DNA of 10,917 bases from JALXCG01 sp026991065 [NCBI: Gemmatimonadota bacterium] (lineage in GTDB: Bacteria; GCA-2686955): assembly GCA_026991065.1 (NCBI GenBank), contig JALXCG010000795.1:1-10917 (forward strand), in the 5' to 3' direction. This document shows positions 1 to 6,931 of the stretch, piece by piece. The notes beneath the pieces were generated by a model. That model was given only the letters and a program-made list of their open reading frames with translations. It did not search any database and was not told where the DNA came from. Each line of letters opens with the position of its first letter. The first letter of the stretch is position 1. The position numbers and the translations under genes were made by a program.

Positions 1-84
1 TTTTTCAGTGCACCAGTACAGCGCCAACCGATGCCCGGGCGGCTCCGCCGGCCGCAACCAGCGACCTCACCCGCCTGGTTAATT

Positions 85-101
85 CGCCGCCGGATGCGGC
101 G
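85..101 (-). terminator. GC-rich hairpin downstream of der, possible terminator
   Basis: The minus strand carries a perfect 6-bp stem, CGCCGC paired with GCGGCG, around a 5-base loop. It begins 18 bases after the der stop codon. No U-tract follows (the next bases are AATTAACC), so as an intrinsic terminator it is weak; it could instead protect the mRNA 3' end. I see no gene in positions 1-118. Confidence 0.3.
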
Positions 102-118
102 CGGCGGATCGCCCAAAA

Positions 119-1579
119 TCATTGAGCACCATCCTCATCGCTTCGTTCCGCGGGCGCCGGCTGACGCCCGGAGCGGTAGCGGATCCGGATCTGCAACGGC
201 ACGCCCTCAAAGCCGAAATCGGCGCGCAGGCGGTTGTTCAGAAAGCGCCGGTAGGACTCCGGCAGATTCAGCCGGGTATTCACAAAATAGACAAAACGCT
301 GCGGCGCAACTCCCACCTGCGTCGCGTAGAGCACCCGCACATGCTTGCCACGCAGCGCCGGTGGCGGATTGCGCCGGGTCGAAGCCTCCAGAGAGCGATT
401 CAGCTCCGCGGTCGGAATCCGCCGGTAGTAGTTCTTGTGCACCCGGTCGATCGCCCGATGCAGCTTGGTCACCCGCCGTCCGGTCACCGCTGAAGTGCGC
501 TCCAACGTAGCGTACTGAAGAAAGCGCAGCTTGCGCCACAGCTCTTCATCAAAGGCCCGGCTCACCCCCGCCTCGGTGGAGATCAGATCCCACTTGTTGG
601 CCACCAGCACCACCCCGCGCCCCGATTCCGCCGCCATCGCCGCCACCCGCACATCCTGCGCCGTCACTCCCGCGGCGGCATCGATCACCACCAGCACCAC
701 ATCCGCGCGGTGGATTGCAGCGGCGGTGCGGAGTGCTGAATAGTGCTCGACCCCATGAGAGATCCGCCCTTTGCGCCGCAGTCCGGCGGTATCGATCAAC
801 AGATAGGAGCGCCCATCCATCTCCACCAACGTGTCGGTGGCGTCGCGGGTGGTCCCCGCCTGGGGCGAGACAATCACCGTGTCCTCGCCGGCCAGCGAAT
901 TCAGCAGCGAAGACTTGCCCACATTGGGACGGCCCACGATCGCCACGCGCGGCACGGCGCGAGGAACCTCGCGGCCGTGACGCGGCACTCCCGGCAGCTC
1001 CCTCACAACCGCGTCGAGCAGGTCACCCACACCGCGCCCGTGAGCGGCGGAGATCGGATGCGGCTCTCCCAGCCCCAGCGCCCAGTAGCTGTTCGCCTCC
1101 TGCGCCAGGGTGGCGTGATCCGCCTTGTTCACCGCCAACACCAGAGGCAACCCCGTGGCCTGCAACTTGCGCGCCACGGCCTCATCGATCATGCTCGGCC
1201 CCACCTGCGCATCCACTAGCAGAAGCAGCACATCCGCGGTCTCGATCGCCTGATCCACCTGGAAGTTGATCAACTGTTCCAGCGGCAGCGTCGATTCCGG
1301 CACCAGGCCACCGGTGTCGGCCAGGGCGAAGGTGTGGCCGGTCCACTCGGCGATCGCGTAGAGCCGATCGCGGGTTACCCCGGGCTGATCGTCGACAATG
1401 GCCTGGCGCCGGCCGATGATGCGGTTGAAGAGTGTGGATTTGCCCACATTGGGGCGGCCGACAATGGCGACGATCGGGCGCCTCTCAGTGCCCTCATGGG
1501 CACTCCCGGGCAGTTCCGCGGCCGCGGCCTGCGGGGCGGACAGATCGGGCGCTGGCGGATCAGAGGAGTTGGTAGACAT
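119..1579 (-). CDS. der: Ribosome-associated GTPase Der (EngA)
   Basis: Der is a cytoplasmic double GTPase needed for late assembly of the 50S ribosomal subunit. The 486-residue product has the full architecture. The first G domain has a P-loop GRPNVGKST at residues 41-49, DTGG at 88-91, NKAD at 151-154 and SAAHGRG near 178. The second has GRPNVGKSS at 216-224, DTAG at 263-266 and NKWD at 328-331. A C-terminal KH-like domain spans about 385-470. The protein is somewhat longer than many Der proteins because of a low-complexity Ala/Pro N-terminus of about 33 residues and a polar tail. The start is an ATG without a clear Shine-Dalgarno sequence, 59 bases after the DUF512 stop, so it is probably the last gene of the cluster. 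Identity is certain; the exact start is less so. Confidence 0.98.
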   Translation of the reverse strand: MSTNSSDPPAPDLSAPQAAAAELPGSAHEGTERRPIVAIVGRPNVGKSTLFNRIIGRRQAIVDDQPGVTRDRLYAIAEWTGHTFALADTGGLVPESTLPLEQLINFQVDQAIETADVLLLLVDAQVGPSMIDEAVARKLQATGLPLVLAVNKADHATLAQEANSYWALGLGEPHPISAAHGRGVGDLLDAVVRELPGVPRHGREVPRAVPRVAIVGRPNVGKSSLLNSLAGEDTVIVSPQAGTTRDATDTLVEMDGRSYLLIDTAGLRRKGRISHGVEHYSALRTAAAIHRADVVLVVIDAAAGVTAQDVRVAAMAAESGRGVVLVANKWDLISTEAGVSRAFDEELWRKLRFLQYATLERTSAVTGRRVTKLHRAIDRVHKNYYRRIPTAELNRSLEASTRRNPPPALRGKHVRVLYATQVGVAPQRFVYFVNTRLNLPESYRRFLNNRLRADFGFEGVPLQIRIRYRSGRQPAPAERSDEDGAQ

Positions 1580-1638
1580 GGGAAAAGACTCGAAACCGGG
1601 GCCGGTACTGGGCGCCGGAGGGAGAGAGAAAGAGGTGC

Positions 1639-2979
1639 TCAGGCCCGCGAAGCCGCGGCGACCACAATGGCGTCGGCAATCTGCCGCGGATCCTCGGGAA
1701 CTGGTAATAATCGCACGCCTGCCCGCTCCTGCGCAGCGGCGAATGCGAGATCATCGAGAAAAAGCCCATCGCCGTTCACCACCTTGGGCGGCAGGAGCAC
1801 CAGATCCGGATTCACGCCCTCCGCGCGCACCTTCGCGACGGCCCCCAGAAGATCGCCGCCGGGAAGCAGGTTGGAAACGCTGACCGAGGCGCCGAAAAGA
1901 GTATTGGTCACCGCTTCAACACGCAGTTCAAACGGCAACGGCCGGCCGGAGCGGCGAAACGCCTGCTCCACGATCGCCCGGGCCGAGGTGCCGGTCAATG
2001 CCAGGAGCATCGGCCGGGTGGGCAGCGGCGGCAGTTGTTCCAACGCCTCGGCCACGATCTCAAACCAGTAGCGCCCCAAGCCGACACCATTGTCCAACTG
2101 CTCCAACTCACCATAGTGCGCAAGTGGCGGCAGATCGCGGCCGGCCAACAGGTAGAACTCATCGGCCGCGAACACAAACGGCGTCCCCAGCCGCTCTTCG
2201 CATTCGCGCTGCAAACCATCGATCCGCGCCAACTCGGCGCGTGCCGCGGCGGCATCGAAGAGCGGAATCCCGGGCAGATTCTTGCGATGCGCGGTCAACC
2301 CCACGGGAACGCAGGCAAGGGTCCGAATCCCCGGATGGCGGGCCGCCAGATCCCGAACAGTGCGTTCGAGCACTTCACCGTCGTTCCAGCCGGGGCAGAT
2401 CACCGACTGCGTGTGAAGTTCAATCCCCGCAGCCAGGAAAGCATCGATCTCCTCCAGGATCGGGCGCGGATTCGCCCCCTTGCGCGCCCGCAGCAGCGCC
2501 CGGCGCACCTCTTCGTCGGTCGCGTGCACCGAAACATAGAGGGGCGAGAGCCGCTGCTCGATCACCCGCCGGCGCTCGTCGTCGCGCAGATTGGAGAGCG
2601 TGCTGAAACTCCCGTAGAGAAAGGAGAGCCGAATATCCTCGTCCATCACGTAGATCGACTTGCGCATTCCCTTGGGATTCTGATGCACGTAGCAGAACAC
2701 GCAGCGGTTGCGGCAGAGGCGCACGTCGAATTCACGCCACACAATCCCCGGATCGCCGGCCGGTAGAAGCAGTTCAAAATCACGCTCTTCACGGGCAAAG
2801 TGATAGCGGTTGCGGGAGTCGGGCTCGGCATGAAAAAGCAGGTCGATCTCGTCGGCGACCGGCTCACCATTCAGGCTCAGCAGGCGATCCCCCGGCTCAA
2901 TGCCACGCCGGGCCGCCAAGCTGCCGGGGCGCACCTTCTCGACCCAGAGTCCCTCGCCGGGTGCAGTGGATCGATTCAC
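1639..2979 (-). CDS. PDZ / radical SAM / DUF512 protein
   Basis: The 446-residue protein has an N-terminal PDZ-like segment at about residues 8-50 (SLAARRGIEPGDRLLSLNG region). This is followed by a radical SAM cluster motif, C89-x3-C93-x2-C96-Y, which should bind a [4Fe-4S] cluster and S-adenosylmethionine. The rest matches the DUF512 family, including the near-C-terminal PPKVVNGDGLFLDD segment. The substrate and reaction are not known to me. Adjacency to der recurs in several bacterial groups, which suggests a translation- or rRNA-linked role; that is inference. The start is GTG at 2979 in a GTGA overlap with the upstream permease stop, preceded by a strong GAGGAGGA Shine-Dalgarno about 6 bases away. 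It is therefore both coupled to the upstream gene and well initiated in its own right. Confidence 0.93.
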   Translation of the reverse strand: MNRSTAPGEGLWVEKVRPGSLAARRGIEPGDRLLSLNGEPVADEIDLLFHAEPDSRNRYHFAREERDFELLLPAGDPGIVWREFDVRLCRNRCVFCYVHQNPKGMRKSIYVMDEDIRLSFLYGSFSTLSNLRDDERRRVIEQRLSPLYVSVHATDEEVRRALLRARKGANPRPILEEIDAFLAAGIELHTQSVICPGWNDGEVLERTVRDLAARHPGIRTLACVPVGLTAHRKNLPGIPLFDAAAARAELARIDGLQRECEERLGTPFVFAADEFYLLAGRDLPPLAHYGELEQLDNGVGLGRYWFEIVAEALEQLPPLPTRPMLLALTGTSARAIVEQAFRRSGRPLPFELRVEAVTNTLFGASVSVSNLLPGGDLLGAVAKVRAEGVNPDLVLLPPKVVNGDGLFLDDLAFAAAQERAGVRLLPVPEDPRQIADAIVVAAASRA

Positions 2980-4265
2980 GCGGAATCCTCCTCATCGGGC
3001 TTGACAGCGGGAACCTCTCCCACCGCGTCCGCCGCAACCACCTCTGCCGAACTCGCGTCCGGGGGCGCGGGCGGGGGAGCGATCTCCTCCAGCGCCACGC
3101 CGAGCGCCGCCATCGCCGGGACCGCCACCAGAATGCCGACAAAGCCCCAAAACACCGGAAAAACCAGGATCGCGAGCATCACCAGCGCCGGATGCAGGCC
3201 GACCCGATCACCGACCAGGCGCGGCGAGAGCACCGCCTGCTCCAACATCTGCACCGCGCCGAACACGGCCAGCACCTTCAGGGCGGTGATCATCGGCGCC
3301 GGCGAGAGCAGCGCCACCGCGATCGCCGGCAGGACCGAAGCGATCAGGCCAATCACCGGCACAAGGTTGAACACCCCGGCCAGGATTCCCAGAAGCAGCG
3401 CAAAATCCACCCCCAGCAGCAGCAACCCAAGCGTCGTCAGGACGCCGATCGCCAAACAGACCATGGCCTGACCGCGAAAATAGGCGCCAAGGATCTCGTC
3501 CAGGCGGCGCGCCACCCGCCGCACCCGGCGGCGCCCCGCCGGATCCACCCGGCGATCGATGGCGGCCACAATGCGGTCCCAGTCGCGCAGCAGATAGAAA
3601 ACCAGAATCGGCGTCAATATGGTGTAGGAGAGGAAGCTGGCAAATGCGCTCACCCCCTTGCCGACCTGCATCGCACCGACAAAGAGCTGCTGCAGTACCC
3701 CCCAGGCGTACTGAGCGATCTCGCCCAAGTAGGATTCCCACTGCAGATCCCACGACGCAACCGCAACCCGCTCCACCCCTGCCCGCGCCCAGTTCATCAC
3801 GGTCGCCCCGGCGGCCGGAAGTGCCTCGATCAACCGCCCCATCTCGCCGATCACCAACGGCCCCAGCCACATCACGCCGCACACAACGCCGGCACCGATC
3901 GGCAGCAGCAGAACCAGAATCGCCAGACTGCGTGAAACCCCCGCTGCCTCGAAACGGTCCACCACCGGATCGCCGAGATAAGCGATCAGCGCGGCAACCA
4001 CGAATGGGGCAAAAACGGTGTGCGCAACGGTTACCAGCCAACAGACCCCGACCACCAGGTCGACCACCAGCAGCCGGCCTCCCCAGCGCTCGCGGCGGTA
4101 GGGATAAACCAGATAGGCCGCCAAGAGCACCAGAATCGGTGGCGAAAGATAGCCCCATCCCGCCACCAGCGCCGCCAGGGCGGCCCCCACCGCGACCAAC
4201 GGCCCCGGCCCGGTCCCGAATCCGGGTGGCTCCGCGGCCGGTTCCGGCGTGACGGCGCCGCTCAC
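2976..4265 (-). CDS. AI-2E family transporter (PerM/YdiK-type permease)
   Basis: This is a polytopic inner-membrane protein of the AI-2E exporter/PerM superfamily. Members have been linked to autoinducer export or Na+/H+ exchange, and the substrate here cannot be assigned. Paired N-terminal hydrophobic segments are followed by the VFAPFVVAALIAYLGDPVVD region typical of the family. A long amphipathic middle section comes next, then a hydrophobic half containing LGVDFALLLGILAGVFNLVP and a conserved ...SPRLVGDRVGLHPALVML segment. The reading frame is open to a GTG at 4316, but that codon overlaps its only AGGAG. The GTG at 4265 makes a GTGA overlap with the upstream stop and has GAGAG about 8 bases upstream, giving a product of 429 residues; I prefer this start. 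The C-terminus is an acidic, Ala/Pro-rich tail. Confidence 0.92.
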   Translation of the reverse strand: MSGAVTPEPAAEPPGFGTGPGPLVAVGAALAALVAGWGYLSPPILVLLAAYLVYPYRRERWGGRLLVVDLVVGVCWLVTVAHTVFAPFVVAALIAYLGDPVVDRFEAAGVSRSLAILVLLLPIGAGVVCGVMWLGPLVIGEMGRLIEALPAAGATVMNWARAGVERVAVASWDLQWESYLGEIAQYAWGVLQQLFVGAMQVGKGVSAFASFLSYTILTPILVFYLLRDWDRIVAAIDRRVDPAGRRRVRRVARRLDEILGAYFRGQAMVCLAIGVLTTLGLLLLGVDFALLLGILAGVFNLVPVIGLIASVLPAIAVALLSPAPMITALKVLAVFGAVQMLEQAVLSPRLVGDRVGLHPALVMLAILVFPVFWGFVGILVAVPAMAALGVALEEIAPPPAPPDASSAEVVAADAVGEVPAVKPDEEDSA

Positions 4266-5182
4266 GGCGCGCTCTCGGACACTGGGAATGGCGCGGTGGT
4301 GACCACCACGCGACACTCCTGCAGCAGGTGGAACATGCGCGCATCACCGTGCAGGTGCTGAACGTCCTCGTCGCTGACCACGAAATCGCAGGCGCCGCGC
4401 ACCCCCAGCGGGCGCAGATGCAGCGGGTGCTCGCCGACGCGCTCGGTTGCCGACGGATCGCCGGCCTCCACATAGCGCACCAGCCCCTGGGTCAATGCTC
4501 GCTCACGTTCGGCAAAAGCGGGACCGTAGACCTCGCTGCCGTTCAGGTTCAGGAGGCGTGGAAAAAGCGCCGGCTCAAAACGCAGATCGCCGACATGGAG
4601 CATCACCCCGGTGGGCAGGTGCTCCTGATTCGGAAACGGTTGCGGCCCCGGCGGGTAGGGACGGGAGCGCGGCCACGGGTTGCCGCAAAGGGGGCAGAGA
4701 AGAGGCGCCAGCGGCTTGCCGTTGCCGAATTTGGGGGCAACCAGCGGCGACAAAAGGGTGAGGAATTTCAGTTCCAGACGAACGGTCAACTGACCATCGG
4801 AGCGGCTCGCGCGGCGCGAGTGCGCGACTTGCGAAATCTTTTCCCGCAGCAGCGCCTCGAGCGCGCTGTCGCCGCGCAGGCGCTGCCCCAGAGTCTCGCC
4901 GGCATCGATGCGGACCAGCGCCAGCAGTGCCATCATCGAATCCTCCGCCTCCTGGCGAGCCAGGTTCCAGCCGCGGGGCGCCGGCTCCGCCGCTTCGCCG
5001 AAGGATCGCAACGAGCCGGAGCGCCAATCGATCTCCTCATAGGGAGCGGGGTGCAGAAGAAGAATCTCCTGCGCGCCGGCCTGCTCCGCACTCGTGCGCG
5101 GAAGAAAGCCGCCGAGCCCCCAGCCTGCGGCCCAAAGCAGCACCGCGGAAAAACGTCGGCGCAAACCACCGAAACGCACCAT
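4262..5182 (-). CDS. Exported protein of unknown function, FlgT/LPP20-like C-terminal half
   Basis: I cannot name this gene. The 306-residue product begins with a basic stretch (VRFGGLRRR) and a hydrophobic core (about residues 11-27), consistent with a Sec signal peptide, so it is probably periplasmic. A helical region at about 72-125 precedes a beta-rich half. That half contains FEPALFPRLLNLNGSEVYG (residues 202-220) and ACDFVVSDEDVQ near 264-275. Both recall uncharacterised exported proteins with a 'GLIVDARGL...PALSPRIL...EVYG' pattern, related to FlgT/LPP20-type domains; this is recall, not a search. An unusual CPLCGNPWP (C163, C166) sits just before the motif. The frame is open to a GTG at 5197, but the ATG at 5182 has AAGG 8 bases upstream and is preferred. 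It heads the coupled gene cluster, and its stop overlaps the permease start (GTGA). Confidence 0.75.
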   Translation of the reverse strand: MVRFGGLRRRFSAVLLWAAGWGLGGFLPRTSAEQAGAQEILLLHPAPYEEIDWRSGSLRSFGEAAEPAPRGWNLARQEAEDSMMALLALVRIDAGETLGQRLRGDSALEALLREKISQVAHSRRASRSDGQLTVRLELKFLTLLSPLVAPKFGNGKPLAPLLCPLCGNPWPRSRPYPPGPQPFPNQEHLPTGVMLHVGDLRFEPALFPRLLNLNGSEVYGPAFAERERALTQGLVRYVEAGDPSATERVGEHPLHLRPLGVRGACDFVVSDEDVQHLHGDARMFHLLQECRVVVTTAPFPVSESAP

Positions 5183-5228
5183 GAAGCGCACCTTCACTGG
5201 AGGGATAGAGGATTCAAGAAGTACAGAA

Positions 5229-5259
5229 ACACGGACCCCCGCGGAGCGAGGGCCCGTGT
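5229..5259 (-). terminator. Strong hairpin after tRNA-Gly, probable terminator
   Basis: On the minus strand ACACGGGCCC pairs with GGGTCCGTGT: a 10-bp stem with one G-U pair and a loop of about 11 bases. The hairpin begins 5 bases after the encoded CCA end of the tRNA. The bases that follow, TTCTGTACTTC, are only moderately T-rich. It is a good candidate for an intrinsic terminator of the tRNA transcript. Termination may be leaky, because I see no clear promoter between it and the next gene. Confidence 0.6.
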
Positions 5260-5264
5260 AGAGT

Positions 5265-5339
5265 TGGAGCGGGCAACGAGATTCGAACTCGCGACTCCAA
5301 GCTTGGGAAGCTTGTACTCTACCACTGAGTTATGCCCGC
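5265..5339 (-). tRNA. tRNA-Gly, anticodon CCC
   Basis: Read on the minus strand, the gene folds into a complete cloverleaf. The acceptor stem is GCGGGCA/TGCCCGC (7 bp). The D arm is ACTC/GAGT. The anticodon stem CAAGC/GCTTG encloses the loop TTCCCAA, so the anticodon is CCC and reads GGG. The T arm GCGAG-TTCGAAT-CTCGT has one G-U pair. The discriminator base is T and the 3' CCA is encoded (positions 5265-5267). Mature length is 72 nt plus CCA. It stands alone, on the same strand as the flanking genes, with a promoter candidate upstream and a hairpin immediately downstream. Confidence 0.97.
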
Positions 5340-5370
5340 TGGGCGGAGTAAACGATGCCGCGCGACAGAT

Positions 5371-5398
5371 ATTATGCTGAGCGAGGCGAATCAGGCAA
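5371..5398 (-). promoter_or_regulatory. Sigma70-type promoter candidate for tRNA-Gly
   Basis: On the minus strand TTGCCT (5393-5398) is separated by 16 bases from CATAAT (5371-5376), which matches the -10 consensus in 5 of 6 positions. Transcription would start about 24 bases before the mature tRNA 5' end, a normal leader length. The site lies in the gap after the stop of the membrane protein gene. Confidence 0.5.
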
Positions 5399-5426
5399 GG
5401 CGAAGTTGGGGGCCGCGAAGAAATAA

Positions 5427-6377
5427 CTAGACTGGCTCGGTCGGTGCCGTCAAAGCGAACGCCGGATCGAAGTGCGCCAACCACTGCAAAGGATAGGCTC
5501 GCACCGTCATCACCACCGGCAGGAGGCAGAGCGTCCCCACAAACGGCAGGATCAAAAGAAGCAGCCCGATCCCCAGCGAGACCACGATCAGCACCAGGAC
5601 CACGAGCGCGGCGCAGATCTTGATACCCAACGCCATCAGGCCGACCATAAGAAAGGAACCGGGATGCTGCCGAAGCAACTCCCAGAAATGGCGCAATCCA
5701 CCGACAAAATCTGTGTTGTGCCGAATCATCAGCGGCAGTACGAACGCTTCGACCCAGAAAAGGCAGTACGCCGCCACCACTCCCAATGGCAGGGCAGCAA
5801 GAACGAGGCCAACCAAGGGGAACAGGGAAGAGTCCCCCAAACCGCCGCCACCAAATCCCGCTGCCAGACCAGACAGCTCGACCCCCACGACCAGCATGCC
5901 GATCGCAACCAGGAAGAGCAAGCCCAGGCCCAGGCGCCACCAGAAGAAAGAGTTGCCCTGGCGCTGAAACCGCCGCCATGGTTCGCGGATGGCGCATTCG
6001 CCATGCCAGACATTTTCGATCCAGACAAACTTGGCGCGTGAGTTTACCCAAAGCAGGACCACGGCCAGTACAATGCCGGCCAGCACCAGCAGAGTGATGA
6101 AGATGGCCGAGATCCCGCCGATCAGCGTTCCCCATGAGGTACCGCTGCCAAGCGCGGGTAGCACACCGGTCAACCCCACCAAGGGCGCCGCAACGGCATC
6201 GGAGGTGCCGCCGTGCAGTTGCTCCAGAATGCGCCCCTGGGAGCCGCCCGGAAGATCCGCCAACCAAGCCGCCAAGGCGAAGAGCAACCACCGGCGTAGG
6301 GCAAAGGGCCGAAAAAGTAGCGCGCGCATCTGATCAAGCGAACGCTCGAGCGGGGCGAAATAACGAATCTGCTCCAT
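5427..6377 (-). CDS. Polytopic membrane protein (DUF7544-like)
   Basis: The 316-residue product is an integral membrane protein with about five or six hydrophobic segments (near residues 30-40, 85-112, 148-172, 185-212, 242-268 and 268-292). The central soluble stretch combines WVNSRAKFVWIENV (110-123), REPWRRF (131-137) and QGNSFFWWRL (140-149). It resembles a family of uncharacterised bacterial membrane proteins I recall as DUF7544; this is from memory and not checked. No catalytic residues are evident, and no function is proposed. The ATG start is well supported by AAGGA about 7 bases upstream. It follows the receiver gene on the same strand by 86 bases with no obvious terminator, so the two may be co-transcribed. 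Its stop lies 87 bases before the tRNA gene. Confidence 0.8.
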   Translation of the reverse strand: MEQIRYFAPLERSLDQMRALLFRPFALRRWLLFALAAWLADLPGGSQGRILEQLHGGTSDAVAAPLVGLTGVLPALGSGTSWGTLIGGISAIFITLLVLAGIVLAVVLLWVNSRAKFVWIENVWHGECAIREPWRRFQRQGNSFFWWRLGLGLLFLVAIGMLVVGVELSGLAAGFGGGGLGDSSLFPLVGLVLAALPLGVVAAYCLFWVEAFVLPLMIRHNTDFVGGLRHFWELLRQHPGSFLMVGLMALGIKICAALVVLVLIVVSLGIGLLLLILPFVGTLCLLPVVMTVRAYPLQWLAHFDPAFALTAPTEPV

Positions 6378-6463
6378 GGCGTTTCCTTGGAAAAACGTGG
6401 CAGGGGGGGCGATGTTCCCTTTACACCAACCCCGCTCCCGGAATTCTCCGATTGCGGTCCGGA

Positions 6464-6841
6464 CTACCGCTCCAAAGCCTCCTCCACGACCGCGACCAGA
6501 TCTTCGCGCGTGAACGGTTTGGCCAGGATCGCCGCAATCCCCAACTGCCTTGCCCGCTGCAGCAGTTGGTCGGCAACCGTGCCGGAAACCAACACCACCG
6601 GCAGCGTGGGCCAGCGCTGGCGAATCCGCTCCAGGGTCTGCAAGCCATCCAGATCGGGCATATGGAGATCCAGCAGAAGAAGTTCCGGCAACTCGATCCC
6701 GAGCCGCTCGATCCCTTCTCGCCCACCGCCGGCGGTCACTACCAGATGGCCGAGTTGCTCAAGCAGTGTCCGCAGCACATCCCGAATCATCGGATCGTCG
6801 TCAACCACCAGGATCGTGTGTTGCTTCGATTCGTGGTCCAC
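6464..6841 (-). CDS. Stand-alone CheY-like response regulator receiver
   Basis: The 125-residue product is a single receiver domain with no output domain. Key residues, counted from the chosen start, are the acidic pocket D14-D15-D16, phospho-acceptor D58 (in LLLLDLHMPD), S86 (in VLVSGT) and K108 (in AKPF). It should therefore be phosphorylatable by a histidine kinase and act through protein contacts. No kinase is present in the window. The frame is open to 6919, but a start there would lie inside the promoter. The GTG at 6841, with AGGGGG 4 bases upstream, gives a standard-length domain directly before the first beta strand. The gene lies between an alcohol dehydrogenase and a membrane protein on the same strand; neither suggests the signal it handles. 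Confidence 0.92.
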   Translation of the reverse strand: MDHESKQHTILVVDDDPMIRDVLRTLLEQLGHLVVTAGGGREGIERLGIELPELLLLDLHMPDLDGLQTLERIRQRWPTLPVVLVSGTVADQLLQRARQLGIAAILAKPFTREDLVAVVEEALER

Positions 6842-6897
6842 ATTGCCCCCTTTCACGGATCGGTAGCGCGCCGCCGCGCTCCGTCCCGCCGCCGGCA

Positions 6898-6926
6898 AGT
6901 ATAGATGATTCAGATGCAACCGTCAG
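6898..6926 (-). promoter_or_regulatory. Sigma70-type promoter candidate for the receiver gene
   Basis: On the minus strand CTGACG (-35, 6921-6926) and TATACT (-10, 6898-6903; 5 of 6 to consensus) are separated by exactly 17 bases. The predicted start of transcription is about 50 bases before the GTG at 6841. The site falls between the dehydrogenase stop and the receiver gene, so the receiver, and perhaps the membrane protein after it, can be expressed independently of the dehydrogenase. Confidence 0.55.
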
Positions 6927-6931
6927 CCGGC

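Noticed and set aside
29-60. GGCGGCTCCGCC-type palindromic bases near the left edge as a second terminator
   Set aside because: The palindrome leaves too small a loop for a strong hairpin, and there is no T-tract in the right position on either strand.
31-510. Plus-strand open frame of 159 codons at the left edge
   Set aside because: Antisense to the KH domain of Der, Pro/Ala/Arg/Ser-rich, no ribosome binding site.
2035-2766. Long plus-strand open frame of 243 codons opposite the DUF512 gene
   Set aside because: It is fully antisense to a recognisable protein family; the composition (Gln, Arg, His, Pro-rich) is typical of shadow frames in GC-rich DNA.
2961-3935. Plus-strand open frame of 324 codons opposite the permease
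   Set aside because: Extremely His/Arg/Gln-rich with no domain pattern, antisense to a clear membrane protein; no ribosome site that would support it.
5229-5259. Hairpin downstream of the tRNA as a riboswitch or T-box
   Set aside because: It is a single simple stem-loop without T-box or aptamer features, directly after a tRNA gene; terminator or RNA end structure is the simpler reading.
5265-5339. tRNA gene as a possible integration site for a mobile element
   Set aside because: No integrase, no direct repeat of the tRNA 3' end within the window, and the flanking genes look like ordinary chromosomal genes.
4328-5380. Plus-strand open frame of 350 codons across the exported-protein gene and the tRNA
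   Set aside because: It reads through the antisense of a tRNA gene and of a signal-peptide protein; no family resemblance.
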